A stretch of DNA of 64,000 nucleotides from Microbacterium oxydans. GTDB taxonomy: Bacteria > Actinomycetota > Actinomycetes > Actinomycetales > Microbacteriaceae. How positions within the stretch are numbered: position 1 is the stretch's first letter; the number at the start of each line of letters is the position of its first letter. Location: contig NZ_JYIV01000029.1 in assembly GCF_000956405.1 (NCBI RefSeq), forward strand, positions 124,001 through 188,000, read 5' to 3'. A program made the translations under genes and the position numbers. Under the pieces are notes generated by a model, which was not told where the DNA came from, did not search any database, and saw nothing but the letters and a program-made list of their open reading frames with translations. Shown piece after piece: positions 36,308-45,506 of this stretch.

Positions 36308-36404
36308 ATGTGCACCGCTGAGCGGGCAACTCGACAAGCTTAGCAAACTCCCGGAGGTGTTCACGACACGAGAGCGCCGTTCCGGGTTGCCGGGCGTGTC
36401 GGGG

Positions 36405-37178
36405 TCAGTGCCGCGAATCCGATTCCGCGTTCGGCACCCAGAGCAGATCCTTGCCGACCCCGCGCGCGACGACGTGTCCGCTGCGGAGCATGAGCGTCTC
36501 GGCGTTCAACTCGCGGATGAAATCGGCATCGTTGGTCACGAGAAGGGCAGCCATCGACTGCTCTTTGCGCCGACGGGTGATCGCGTCGAAGACGACCGGT
36601 CGCACCTCGAGGTCGAGGTTCGCGAGCACCTCGTCCGCCATGAGAACCTTCGGCTCGAGCACGAACGACCGGGCGATGGCCACACGCTGGCGCATGCCGG
36701 CGCTGAGTTCGTAGGGGAACTTCGTCGCCGTGCCCAACGGCAGGTGCAACTCGTCGAGCAGCATGGCCACGCGGATCGACAGGGCCTTGGTGTTCACCCG
36801 TCGCTCGCGGATGAGGATCGGCTCCGCGATCACCTCGTTCACGGTGAGGCGTGGTGGCAGGTCGGCCCCGGCACCCTGCGGCACGAAGCCGGTGCGATAG
36901 GTGAGGATGCGGTGCTTGCGTCCAGGACGACGAACATCGACGCCGCAGACCTGCGCCCTGCCTCCTACGACCTTCACCGAGGGATCGGTGGAACCCGCGA
37001 GGGCTGCGACCAGTGTTGACTTGCCCGAACCGGTGGGACCGGCGACGCAGATGAGCCCGCCGGGAGCGAGCGAGAAGGTGACGCCGTCGACGGCGCGCGT
37101 CGGCATCCCGTGGCCGATGCGATCGATCACCAGATCGGAGCAATCGATCGCGTTCGTTGATTCGGGCCTGCGGGACAT
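36405..37178 (-). CDS. orphan ABC transporter ATP-binding protein
   Basis: A 257-residue ABC ATPase. Walker A GPTGSGKST lies near residue 47, a GFVPQGAG Q-loop follows, the signature is the degenerate ELSAGMRQRVAIARS, and Walker B reads VLMADEVLANLDLE. The closest resemblance is to oligopeptide/nickel-type ATPases. There is no permease or binding-protein gene beside it; it lies between tRNA-Asn and dnaG. The Glu-Val in place of the usual Glu-Pro after Walker B is slightly unusual. Transport role uncertain. Confidence 0.8.
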   Translation of the reverse strand: MSRRPESTNAIDCSDLVIDRIGHGMPTRAVDGVTFSLAPGGLICVAGPTGSGKSTLVAALAGSTDPSVKVVGGRAQVCGVDVRRPGRKHRILTYRTGFVPQGAGADLPPRLTVNEVIAEPILIRERRVNTKALSIRVAMLLDELHLPLGTATKFPYELSAGMRQRVAIARSFVLEPKVLMADEVLANLDLEVRPVVFDAITRRRKEQSMAALLVTNDADFIRELNAETLMLRSGHVVARGVGKDLLWVPNAESDSRH

Positions 37179-37214
37179 GACTCCATACTGCCGCCTGCGG
37201 GATGCCGCTCGGCG

Positions 37215-39074
37215 TTACGACTCGGTGAAGCGCTGACGCTCTGCGTCGATATCACGCAGGCGCATCCGCAGTGCACGACCGCCGTCGGAGTCGGCGGGCA
37301 CCCGCTGCACCGCGCCGAGGAGCTCCTGCTTCTCGTGCTCGAGCTGCCGGAGCACGAGCCGCCGCGCGAGGTCGGCCACGGTGGCGACAGCGCGCTCCTC
37401 CGTGCGCTCCGGGAAAGGGGTCATCAGCAGCTCCCCCGCGAGAGAACGGTATGGCTCCCGGACGCTGTTGACGGCTTCGGTCACCCAGCCTGCCCTGGTG
37501 CGGTCGGGAGCGGCGGCCACGGCTTCACGGACCGCGTCCAGACCGGGAGTGCGGAACGGGGCCTCGAGCGCCCTGTTGAGAAGACCCTGATCGACCTGGT
37601 GCCCGTACTGGAGGGCGCCCATGAGCGCATCGCGCTCGACGGCGACGTCGGGGCTGCGCGGCAGACTCGCCAACGTGACCGGAGCGACGACGGGCGCGCC
37701 GGTCGTCGAATCGATCTGCGGAGTCTCCCGTCGCGCCTGCTGCGGCGCCGAACCGCCTCGCGCTGCACGCTCGACCTCGCTGCGCACCTCGGTGGGGTCC
37801 ATGCCGAGCCGGCGGGCCAGCACACGCTCGTATCCCGGGCGCAGAAGCTGGTCCCGGATCTCGGCCACGATCGGAGCCGCCGCGCGCAGAGCGCCGACCC
37901 GCCCCTCGACGGTGGAGAGGTCGAAGCCGCCGAGCTTGCGATCGATCGCGAACTCGAACATCGGCTGCTTGGTGTCCATCAGCCCACGAACGGCGGCGTC
38001 TCCGCGCTGGAGGCGCAGATCGCACGGGTCGAGGCCGTCGGGCGCGACGGCGACGAACGTCTGCGCGTTGAACCGATCGTCTTCCGTGAAGGCGCGCAGC
38101 GCAGCCTTCTGACCGGCCTCGTCACCGTCGAAGGTGAAGACCACCTCGCCTGACGCGTTGTCATCGCCCATCACGCGGCGCAGCACCTTGATGTGCTCGG
38201 TGCCGAACGCCGTTCCACAGGTCGCGATCGCCGTCGTGAGGCCGGCGAGATGGCAGGCCATCACGTCGGTGTAGCCCTCGACGACGACGACTCGGCGAGG
38301 ATCACCTCTGGCGATGTCGCGCTTGGCGAGGTCGAGTCCGTAGAGCACCTGCGCCTTCTTGTAAATCGGCGTCTCCGGGGTGTTCAGATACTTCGGTCCC
38401 TGGTCGTCGTCGAACAGCTTGCGTGCACCGAAGCCGATCGTCTGCCCCGACACGTCCCTGATCGGCCACACCAGACGCCCGCGGAATCGGTCGTAGACGC
38501 CGCGCTGTCCCGTGGAGACGAGGCCGGCGTTGCTGAGCTCCTCGCGGGTGAACCCCTGCGCGGTGAGCGCCTTGAGCATGCCGTCCCAGCCGCGCGGAGC
38601 GAAGCCGACTCCGAAGTGCGCGGCAGCACCTGCGTCGAACCCGCGCTCCCCGAGGAAACGGCGTCCTGCCTCAGCGTCCGGGGTGAGCAGCTGTGCGCGG
38701 AAGAACTCCGCGGCCGCCGTGTTGGCCGCGTACAGGCGACTGCGCCCGCTCGTCTCGGGGGCGGCTCCGCCGTCCTCGTAGTGCAACGTGTACCCGATGC
38801 GGCCGGCGAGACGCTCGACCGCTTCCGTGAAGCTGACGTGGTCCATCTCCCGCAGGAAGGAGTACACGTCCCCAGATTCGCCGCAGCCGAAGCAGTGGTA
38901 GTACCCCACCTGCTGCCGCACATGGAAACTCGGGCTCTTCTCGTCGTGGAAAGGGCACAGCCCCTTGAGAGACCCGACCCCGGCCGGCTTCAGCGCCACG
39001 CGCTCACCGATGATGTCGGCGATGTTCGTCCGCGCCTTCACTTCGTCGACATCGGCCTGACGGATCCGCGGCAT
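37215..39074 (-). CDS. dnaG: DNA primase DnaG
   Basis: A 619-residue primase that makes RNA primers for replication. The N-terminal CHC2 zinc ribbon is intact (Cys40, His43, Cys61, Cys64 in GLCPFHDEK and [12 protein letters not shown]). The TOPRIM core has [11 protein letters not shown] and [16 protein letters not shown]. The C-terminal helicase-binding region is Arg/Glu-rich. Its ATG overlaps the dgt stop by one base (TGATG), giving a dusB-dgt-dnaG operon. Confidence 0.97.
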   Translation of the reverse strand: MPRIRQADVDEVKARTNIADIIGERVALKPAGVGSLKGLCPFHDEKSPSFHVRQQVGYYHCFGCGESGDVYSFLREMDHVSFTEAVERLAGRIGYTLHYEDGGAAPETSGRSRLYAANTAAAEFFRAQLLTPDAEAGRRFLGERGFDAGAAAHFGVGFAPRGWDGMLKALTAQGFTREELSNAGLVSTGQRGVYDRFRGRLVWPIRDVSGQTIGFGARKLFDDDQGPKYLNTPETPIYKKAQVLYGLDLAKRDIARGDPRRVVVVEGYTDVMACHLAGLTTAIATCGTAFGTEHIKVLRRVMGDDNASGEVVFTFDGDEAGQKAALRAFTEDDRFNAQTFVAVAPDGLDPCDLRLQRGDAAVRGLMDTKQPMFEFAIDRKLGGFDLSTVEGRVGALRAAAPIVAEIRDQLLRPGYERVLARRLGMDPTEVRSEVERAARGGSAPQQARRETPQIDSTTGAPVVAPVTLASLPRSPDVAVERDALMGALQYGHQVDQGLLNRALEAPFRTPGLDAVREAVAAAPDRTRAGWVTEAVNSVREPYRSLAGELLMTPFPERTEERAVATVADLARRLVLRQLEHEKQELLGAVQRVPADSDGGRALRMRLRDIDAERQRFTES

Positions 39075-40480
39075 CAGTGCGCTCTTTCAGCGACCGGCAC
39101 GCGCTCGGTGTGCGGCCGCGCTCCTGGCCGGGCGTGACGGGGCGTCCAGATGCCCACCTCTGCCGGATCGATCTCGCCGACGAGACGGTTGTGCCAGTCG
39201 ATCGCACTCTGGTCCGTGAGGCTCGCGATCTGATCCACCACGACCCTGGCACGCTCCGCGTCGCTCTCCGCCGCGATGAAGTCGGCGGCGAACGCGGGCT
39301 CGAGCACATCGGAGCCGGCGGACCACAGCGCATCGGTCGACCAGAGCGCGTCGGCCAGCCGCTTGAGCACTCGCCGCTGCTCCTTGTACACGCCCTTGCG
39401 CGCCTCGATCGTGACTATCGCCTGGCCCATGATGCCCTTCAACACGGCGATCTCGACCTCGATCACGCGCGGGACGATGACGTGGGCGTTGTAGCGAACC
39501 AGAGCCTTGGCACCATACGCCTCCCTCGTGGCGGAGACCGAGGCACGGGCGAAGCGTCCGATCAGGTCACTCGTGAGGTTCTTGAGGCGCGCGAGAGCCT
39601 GGCGCGAGCGGTCGAACGACGAGAGCCACATCGGCTGCGATGCGAGACGGTAGAGCGCATCGGCGAGCTCGTCCCGCGTGAAGTCATACCCGACCCACTG
39701 CTGGATACGCCCGACGAGCGCGTCGTGCTGAGCGGGGTCGGCGAGCTGGGCGACGTCGACGTAGCCGTTGACGATCGCGTCCTCGAAGTCGTGGACCGAG
39801 TAGGCGATATCGTCCGAAAGGTCCATGATCTCGGCCTCGATGCACCGGAGCCGCCCGGGGGCACCCTCTCGCATCCAGCGGAACACCGCCTCGTCCTCCG
39901 GGTACACGCCGAATTTCAGACGTCCGCCGGGATCGGGGATGGGACTGTCGACCGTCCAGGGGTACTTGCACGTCGCGTCGAGGCTCGCACGGGTCAGGTT
40001 CAGGCCCACCGAACGGTCCTGGTCGTCGAGGACCTTCGCCTCGAGCCGAGACAGGATACGCAGCGACTGGGCGTTCCCCTCGAACCCGCCGATCGGCTCT
40101 GCCCACTCGTTCAATGCCCGCTCGCCGTTGTGTCCGAACGGAGGATGCCCCAGGTCGTGACTCAGGCACGCCGTGTCGACGACGTCAGCCGACACGTCGA
40201 GAGCGACCGCGAGCTCTCGCCCGACCTGAGCGACCTCGAGCGAATGCGTCAAGCGGTTGCGTGCGAAGTCCGCGGTGCTGGCAGGGCTGAGCACCTGCGT
40301 CTTGGCGGCGAGTCGGCGCAGCGCAGCCGAGTGCAGGACCCGGGCGCGATCGCGAGCGAAATCGTTGCGCTCCGAACGATGGGTCTCGGCGAAGAAGCGT
40401 TCGGCGTCCCGTGCGTCGTAGCCGTCGGCGCGCAGGCCGCCCTGGGGGTCAACCGCCACTGTTCTCGATCTCCGCTCCAC
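39074..40480 (-). CDS. dgt: deoxyguanosinetriphosphate triphosphohydrolase-like HD protein
   Basis: A 468-residue HD-domain phosphohydrolase that converts dNTPs to nucleosides and triphosphate. HD motif residues are in NRLTHSLEVAQVGREL and CLSHDLGHPPFGHNGE; the lower-site motif is LSDDIAYSVHDFED. It lies between dusB and dnaG, a common actinobacterial arrangement. The ATG at 40480 overlaps the dusB end by 32 nt; a GTG seven codons later would reduce the overlap and is equally possible. Confidence 0.93.
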   Translation of the reverse strand: MERRSRTVAVDPQGGLRADGYDARDAERFFAETHRSERNDFARDRARVLHSAALRRLAAKTQVLSPASTADFARNRLTHSLEVAQVGRELAVALDVSADVVDTACLSHDLGHPPFGHNGERALNEWAEPIGGFEGNAQSLRILSRLEAKVLDDQDRSVGLNLTRASLDATCKYPWTVDSPIPDPGGRLKFGVYPEDEAVFRWMREGAPGRLRCIEAEIMDLSDDIAYSVHDFEDAIVNGYVDVAQLADPAQHDALVGRIQQWVGYDFTRDELADALYRLASQPMWLSSFDRSRQALARLKNLTSDLIGRFARASVSATREAYGAKALVRYNAHVIVPRVIEVEIAVLKGIMGQAIVTIEARKGVYKEQRRVLKRLADALWSTDALWSAGSDVLEPAFAADFIAAESDAERARVVVDQIASLTDQSAIDWHNRLVGEIDPAEVGIWTPRHARPGARPHTERVPVAERAH

Positions 40481-41603
40481 GCATCATCTCGGAAGTATCG
40501 GACGCGATCTCCCTCGACTCCAACCACTTGTCCGGCAGGGCCGTGCGCTTCGGGTGCCCTGCCCGCCCGCGCTGCCCCTCGGCATCCGCACCAGGATAGG
40601 GCGCGGTGTGATCGAGGCGTCCGAGCAGGTCGTCGATCTCGGCGAGGCTCGAGGCCGTGGCCAATCCGGTGCGGATGTCGCCCCCGACGGGGTAGCCCTT
40701 GAAGTACCAGGACACGTGCTTGCGGATGTCTCGGCACCCTCGGTCCTCGTCCTCGAAGAACTCGACCAGCAGCTCGGCATGACGACGGAAGGCGTTCGCG
40801 ACGAAACCGAGCGTCGCATCGACGGTCTTGCCCTCTCCACCGAAGGCCGTCGCCAGCTCGCCGAACAGCCACGGGCGCCCCAGGCATCCGCGACCGACCA
40901 CGACGCCGTCGCAATCGGTCTGCGCCATCATCCGCACCGCGTCGTCGGCGGACCAGATATCGCCGTTTCCCAGCACCGGGATGCTCGTGACAGCCTGCTT
41001 CAGTTCCCCGATCGCGTTCCAGTCCGCGAACCCCGAGTAGTACTCTCCGGCAGTCCTGGCGTGCAGCGCCACGGCGGCGGCCCCGGCGTCTTCGGCCGCA
41101 CGCCCTGCGTCGAGGAACGTGAGGTGATCCTTGTCGATGCCTTTACGCATCTTCACCGTGAGCGGGATGTCGCCGGCGGCCTTGACGGCCTGATCCACGA
41201 TGTCGGCGAACAGCTTCGACTTCCACGGCAGCGCCGCTCCCCCGCCGCGGCGCGTGACCTTCGGCACCGGGCATCCGAAGTTCAGGTCGATGTGGTCGGC
41301 GTGATCCTCGGCGACGATGATCCGCACGGCCTCGGCGATGGTCTTCGGGTCGACACCGTAGAGCTGGATGGACCGCGGTGTCTCGGACTCGTGGTGCCGG
41401 ATGAGCCGCATGGTGGTCTCGTTGCGTTCGACCAGCGCGCGCGAGGTGATCATCTCGCTGACGTAGAGACCGGCGCCGTACTCGCGACAGAGACGCCGGA
41501 AGGCGGTGTTGGTGATCCCCGCCATGGGTGCGAGGACGACCGGCACGTCGAGATCGATCGGGCCGATGCGAAGGGGGCGGGCGGGTGCGGTGGCGAGAGT
41601 CAT
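40449..41603 (-). CDS. dusB: tRNA-dihydrouridine synthase DusB
   Basis: A 384-residue FMN enzyme that reduces uridines in the tRNA D loop. It shows PVVLAPMAGITNTAFRRLC at the FMN site, the catalytic Cys in NFGCPVPKVTRRGGGAAL, KMRKGID, HARTAGEYYSG and GNGDIWSADDA. AGAGGA precedes the ATG. It is the first gene of dusB-dgt-dnaG. Two Gly residues in the RRGGGA loop match the DusB subgroup. Confidence 0.94.
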   Translation of the reverse strand: MTLATAPARPLRIGPIDLDVPVVLAPMAGITNTAFRRLCREYGAGLYVSEMITSRALVERNETTMRLIRHHESETPRSIQLYGVDPKTIAEAVRIIVAEDHADHIDLNFGCPVPKVTRRGGGAALPWKSKLFADIVDQAVKAAGDIPLTVKMRKGIDKDHLTFLDAGRAAEDAGAAAVALHARTAGEYYSGFADWNAIGELKQAVTSIPVLGNGDIWSADDAVRMMAQTDCDGVVVGRGCLGRPWLFGELATAFGGEGKTVDATLGFVANAFRRHAELLVEFFEDEDRGCRDIRKHVSWYFKGYPVGGDIRTGLATASSLAEIDDLLGRLDHTAPYPGADAEGQRGRAGHPKRTALPDKWLESREIASDTSEMMRGAEIENSGG

Positions 41604-41662
41604 GTCCTCTTCATTCTCCCAGACGCGGAGCCCGGAGGGATGCGGCGATCTAAGCTGTGCAT

Positions 41663-42157
41663 ATGACCGAATCCTCGCTCCGTACGATCCCGTTCACCGA
41701 CGCGAAGGGCGAGGAGAAGACGCTCGACGATCTCGGCGCCGACGTGGTTCTCGTCGTCAACGTCGCGTCCAAGTGCGGGCTGACCCCGCAGTACGAGCAG
41801 CTGGAGGAGCTGCAGCGTCTGTACGGCGACCGCGGGTTCACCGTCGTCGGCTTCCCGTGCAACCAGTTCTTCGGTCAGGAGCCCGGCTCGGTCGACGACA
41901 TCCTCGAGTTCTGCTCGACGACCTACGGCGTGACCTTCCCCGTCAACGACAAGGTCAAGGTGAACGGCAAGAACGCCGCCGAGCTCTACAAGGCCCTCAA
42001 GGAGACGCCCGACGCGGGCGGTAAAGCCGGACGCGTGGAGTGGAACTTCGAGAAGTTCCTCGTGCTGCCGGACGGGGACGTCCTGCGCTTCCGTCCGAAG
42101 CAGAAGCCGGACGCCCCCGAGATCGTCAACGCGATCGAAGCGGCACTGACCCGCTAG
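41663..42157 (+). CDS. glutathione peroxidase family protein
   Basis: A 164-residue thioredoxin-fold peroxidase. The peroxidatic Cys38 lies in NVASKCGLTPQY, Gln in FPCNQFFGQEPGS and Trp-Asn in EWNFEKF complete the catalytic tetrad. It has Cys, not selenocysteine. As actinobacteria of this group lack glutathione, thioredoxin or mycothiol is the likely reductant. ATG 41663 follows TAAGCT by 6 nt, predicting a leaderless mRNA and favouring it over the GTG two codons earlier. Confidence 0.93.
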   Translation: MTESSLRTIPFTDAKGEEKTLDDLGADVVLVVNVASKCGLTPQYEQLEELQRLYGDRGFTVVGFPCNQFFGQEPGSVDDILEFCSTTYGVTFPVNDKVKVNGKNAAELYKALKETPDAGGKAGRVEWNFEKFLVLPDGDVLRFRPKQKPDAPEIVNAIEAALTR

Positions 42158-42592
42158 GCCCGTATCTCAGCTCGGCGGGCGCTGCTCGCGGCTCTAGCGT
42201 GGGCTGGTCAGCGCCTCATCGACCCCCGGCAGCTACCGCTCCCTCCCGGTTTGTCTCCCTGTCAATGGCCGCCCAGCGCTTTAGGGCCGTCCTCGTGCGG
42301 GGGGCGACGCGTCGTGATCGAAGCCGACGGCGCCGCGGAACGCGTCGCCCCCCAGTACCTGACGCCTCGACGAGGTGTCGATGAGGCGCTTCCGTAGCTG
42401 TCGAGTGCCGTCTCTCAACACGCGGCCAGCGGACCACGACCAGGGAACCTCCGACGGTCGACCGAATCCCTACCGCACTCTACGCAATGCGCTGAGGACC
42501 AGTAGCTCTCGGCAACCCTCGCACCTGTCCCACGACATAATTGCAGATCTGTATCCGAGATGGATGTCGTATGCGGCCACTATCTTCCTCGC
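42158..42592. other. 435-bp non-coding region with nested inverted repeats
   Basis: No convincing gene is seen on either strand; short open frames here are Arg-rich and lack ribosome-binding sequences. It contains two nested perfect inverted repeats (see next entry). It lies at the left side of a patch whose composition differs from its surroundings. The last 12 bases hold a TATCTT -10-like hexamer (42581-42586) ahead of a 34-codon ORF. Confidence 0.6.
42210..42390. repeat. nested perfect inverted repeats (14-bp outer, 14-bp inner)
   Basis: Outer arms AGCGCCTCATCGAC (42210-42223) and its complement (42377-42390) bracket inner arms GGGGGGCGACGCGT (42299-42312) and its complement (42340-42353), with a 27-nt inner loop. 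A transcript could form a long stem-loop with a hairpin at its tip. No flanking target duplication was seen. It could be a structured RNA, the terminator of the peroxidase gene or a relic of a small mobile element. Confidence 0.7.
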
Positions 42593-42697
42593 ATGGACGT
42601 TCTGCTCTGGATCGGCTGGTTCTGCACCCTCGTGGTTCTATTCTTCATGGTCGTCATCAGCCTGTTCGGCTCACTGGCCTTGAAAGCACCCAACTAG
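42593..42697 (+). CDS. 34-residue single-span membrane peptide
   Basis: A short ORF (MDVLLWIGWFCTLVV..., ending ALKAPN) that is almost entirely one membrane helix (about residues 5-28) with a short polar end. TATCTT ends 6 nt before its ATG, the leaderless pattern seen elsewhere in this window. Its stop precedes the TTG start of the large membrane protein by 12 nt, so the two could be coupled. Function unknown; it might be a small partner subunit, a leader peptide or a toxin-like peptide. Confidence 0.45.
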   Translation: MDVLLWIGWFCTLVVLFFMVVISLFGSLALKAPN

Positions 42698-42709
42698 GAT
42701 TTAGAGTTC

Positions 42710-44083
42710 TTGGCGCTCGCTTACCACGACTGGACCAGACGTCGGCTCGACGACCGGAAACTATCGACGTCCGAGGAGCTGCACCTGCGGCGGTACATCG
42801 GGCAGAAGCAGGTGGCGGAAGAACCGGACCTTGAAGAACGAGCGCGAATAGTACGAACCATCACCGTGCTCATCGGAGCCGACGACCACGACGCTCTCCA
42901 GGCGCAGCTCGACACGCGGAGCGAGGAGTTACTCATGACGGCACTCACCGATGTCTTCAAGTCGGTCGAGAACATTTCCAATCTCAACGTAGCGAGCCGG
43001 GTGTGGGTCCTTCGTCGTCGGGCCGCCTTGTCAGTTGTGCTCTGGCACGGTCTGAAGTGGTTCCTCCCTCGATGTTTCAGGCAGGTCGCGAGGGTGATCG
43101 AACGCTACATGGCCGCAGCAACCATCCTGGGAATCGCAGGTGGACTACTCGTGTGGGGATTCAGCCGCGACCTCGGAGAGTCAAAGGAAGGCGGAATCGC
43201 ATGGGTGAACTTCGTCGGCGTCGTCGTGACCGTGGGCACCGTCGTCGCTCTGGTTCTTGCTGTGGGCCGACAGTTCTGGCAGGTCGCCGTCGCTGCAATC
43301 GGCCCAGCTCGCACGTGGACGAAAAAGGGCATCCTAAGCGCCACGCTTCTCTTCGGGTTCGCGGCCGGAATGATCACCCTGGTCAGGACCGGAGCGTGGG
43401 AGCAGTGGCAACGCGATGCAGGCAAGTTCCTCACAGAAGTGCTGACTGATACTCACGTGGGCGACTGGGTCGGGAAGATTCTCCTCGTCGCCGTGATCAT
43501 CTTCATGATCTATCGCGCTCTTCGGTGGGCACGAGCAAAGAGCATCAAGGTGAGTGACCGCATCACTGCTGTAGGTGTCGCAATCGCATTCACCACGACG
43601 GGCGCACTGCTTATCCTCTTCATCTTCGATGCCCCGAAAGAGGTCGCGCTGCCCATGCTCTACGCCACCGGGCATGTGATCGCCTTCTTAGGCTTGCTGA
43701 ACGCGATCTTCAGTGTTGTCGGCTGGATCGGAAAGTACACAGCGCTTCGCCAATCGGGCATCGAGATACGACGAGGCTGGTTCCGATGGTGGATTCTGTG
43801 GACATGGTTCAGCATTGCGATTGTACTGTCCGCCCTCGCCTCCATTCCGCCGCTTGCGTACCCAGCGTTGAACGATACGCCGTACTACTTGCCTTTCACT
43901 GCCGTAGCCACGCTCGCGACACTGACCCTCTTCCTATCCTTCTGGCCCGGCGTATTCACCGTGGCCCGCTTCGTCATTCGCGTGAACGACGCATACGCGC
44001 GACACGAGTTCGAACTAGGAAAGGCTCAACTGGGCGCAGCCATGAGTGCCGCCGCTACCGATAACCGGCCGGAGATGAGGTAG
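42710..44083 (+). CDS. polytopic membrane protein of unknown function
   Basis: A 457-residue protein I cannot assign. Residues 1-130 are soluble and charged (RRLDDRKLSTSEELHLRR, an LDTRSEELLMTAL helix). About eight membrane helices follow (roughly 134-151, 165-186, 207-225, 252-270, 285-306, 314-340, 359-379 and 397-420), then a short cytoplasmic tail. The first in-frame start after a stop is TTG 42710, with AGGA 10 nt upstream. Third codon positions contain more A/T (ATA, GTA, CGA, CTA codons) than neighbouring genes, suggesting horizontal acquisition. Confidence 0.75.
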   Translation: MALAYHDWTRRRLDDRKLSTSEELHLRRYIGQKQVAEEPDLEERARIVRTITVLIGADDHDALQAQLDTRSEELLMTALTDVFKSVENISNLNVASRVWVLRRRAALSVVLWHGLKWFLPRCFRQVARVIERYMAAATILGIAGGLLVWGFSRDLGESKEGGIAWVNFVGVVVTVGTVVALVLAVGRQFWQVAVAAIGPARTWTKKGILSATLLFGFAAGMITLVRTGAWEQWQRDAGKFLTEVLTDTHVGDWVGKILLVAVIIFMIYRALRWARAKSIKVSDRITAVGVAIAFTTTGALLILFIFDAPKEVALPMLYATGHVIAFLGLLNAIFSVVGWIGKYTALRQSGIEIRRGWFRWWILWTWFSIAIVLSALASIPPLAYPALNDTPYYLPFTAVATLATLTLFLSFWPGVFTVARFVIRVNDAYARHEFELGKAQLGAAMSAAATDNRPEMR

Positions 44084-44214
44084 GTCAAGTTCGTTGCAGT
44101 GCCCCTTAGAGGACCGCACTGGGCCGAAGCGAATCGGTGAGGTCGCCCCAAGCTCTGGGCCGTTGAGCCCATGCCCGCGTTTTCGCTCCGGCGGTGCGCG
44201 CCACCGCGCGCCTC

Positions 44215-44258
44215 GTTCACCTGGCGGTCGTTCCCCCGTCATCGCGCGCCCCTAGTCT
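44215..44258 (+). promoter_or_regulatory. possible PHO box and -10 before the phosphoesterase gene
   Basis: Three adjacent 11-bp units, GTTCACCTGGC, GGTCGTTCCCC and CGTCATCGCGC (44215-44247), share a TC at the same position, and the first fits the streptomycete PhoP direct-repeat consensus at 10 of 11 positions; the other two are weaker. A TAGTCT -10 (44253-44258) follows, so the repeats cover the -35 region as expected for PhoP activation. Confidence 0.4.
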
Positions 44259-44298
44259 CGCCGCGGCGAACATCGCCCGAAGACGAAGGAGACCACGC

Positions 44299-45492
44299 AT
44301 GCCCGACCGACTCCCGATCAGCCGCCGCACCATCCTGACCGCGGGAGCCCTGGGCGCTCTCGGCACCGCTCTCCCCCTCGGCGCCGCCGCCTCCGCGGAT
44401 GTCCCGGCGTCACCCGCGGGAGCTGGTGCCGCGCGCGGCCTGCGGTTCCGAGCCGACGGCACCTTCAAGGTGGTGCAGTTCAACGACACGCAGGATGACG
44501 AGCTCACCGACCGCCGGACCGTGGAGCTGATGGAGAAGGTGCTCGACCAGGAGAAGCCGGACTTCGCGGTCATCAACGGCGACGTGATCACGGGCGGCTG
44601 CGAGACCCGCTTGGCCGTGAAGCAGGCGATCAACAACGTCGTCATGCCGATGGAGTCCCGCCGCATCCCGTGGGCGGTCACGTACGGCAACCACGACGAG
44701 GACTCGCTGCCGCAGTCGGGGGTAGACGAGGCGGGGATGCTGAAGATCTACCGCTCCTACGAGCACAACGTGAACGCCGAGGACACCCGCGGCGTGACGG
44801 GCACGAGCAACACGATCGTCACGATCGGGTCCTCGGCAAAGAAGAACCGCGAGGCGTTCGCGCTGTGGCTGATGGATTCCGGTCGCTACGCGCCCGACGC
44901 GCTCGCCGGCCAGGACTTCTCGGGCTACCCGGCATGGGACTGGCTGCGGATGGACCAGGTCGCCTGGTACCGCGAGCAGTCGCAGCGTCTGGAGCAGCGC
45001 CGCGGCCGCAAGGTGCCCGGCTTGATGTTCCTGCACATCGCACTGTGGGAGCACCGCTTCATGTGGTGGGGCGGCGTGGATACGCGCAGCGAGGCCGATG
45101 CCGCGCGCGGCCGTGCCCGCCACAGGATCATCGGAGAGCGCAACGAGGAGGAATGCCCCGGTCCGTTCAACTCGGGGATGTTCAACGCGATCCTCGAGCG
45201 CGGCGATGTGAAGGGCGTGTTCGTCGGACACGACCACATCAACGACTACGTCGGCGACTACTACGGCGTCCAGCTCGGCTACGCCCCCGGCACCGGCTTT
45301 GGCGCGTACGGCCTCGCCGGCGCGGAGCGCAATCGCATGCGCGGCGGACGCGTCTTCGAGCTGACGGAAGCCGGCGACGACGTGGCGATGGCGACGCGCG
45401 TGGTCTATGCGCGCGACCTGGGGATGGATCTCACCGCGAACGACCAGCCCATGGAGCCGGTGCCGCTCGGCCCGCGACAGCAGCGGGTCTGA
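44299..45492 (+). CDS. Tat-exported calcineurin-like metallophosphoesterase
   Basis: A 397-residue secreted phosphoesterase. The N-terminus has a twin-arginine signal (SRRTILTAG) and an Ala-rich h-region ending near ASADVPAS. The dinuclear metal motifs are all visible: QFNDTQDD, INGDVITGG, TYGNHDEDS, LHIALWEH and VGHDH. This is the layout of the Dcr2/PhoD-like group of phosphatases. GAAGGAG precedes ATG 44299. A possible PHO box upstream suggests induction by phosphate starvation. A terminator follows. Confidence 0.88.
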   Translation: MPDRLPISRRTILTAGALGALGTALPLGAAASADVPASPAGAGAARGLRFRADGTFKVVQFNDTQDDELTDRRTVELMEKVLDQEKPDFAVINGDVITGGCETRLAVKQAINNVVMPMESRRIPWAVTYGNHDEDSLPQSGVDEAGMLKIYRSYEHNVNAEDTRGVTGTSNTIVTIGSSAKKNREAFALWLMDSGRYAPDALAGQDFSGYPAWDWLRMDQVAWYREQSQRLEQRRGRKVPGLMFLHIALWEHRFMWWGGVDTRSEADAARGRARHRIIGERNEEECPGPFNSGMFNAILERGDVKGVFVGHDHINDYVGDYYGVQLGYAPGTGFGAYGLAGAERNRMRGGRVFELTEAGDDVAMATRVVYARDLGMDLTANDQPMEPVPLGPRQQRV

Positions 45493-45506
45493 GCCGACGC
45501 ACAGAG

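Noticed and set aside
42375-42683. 102-codon plus-strand frame in the accessory gap
   Set aside because: Arg/Ser-rich, no ribosome-binding sequence, and it overlaps the better 34-codon ORF in another frame.
42210-44083. Retron or other reverse-transcriptase system
   Set aside because: The nested repeat resembles a structured RNA, but no reverse transcriptase motif exists; the adjacent gene is a polytopic membrane protein.
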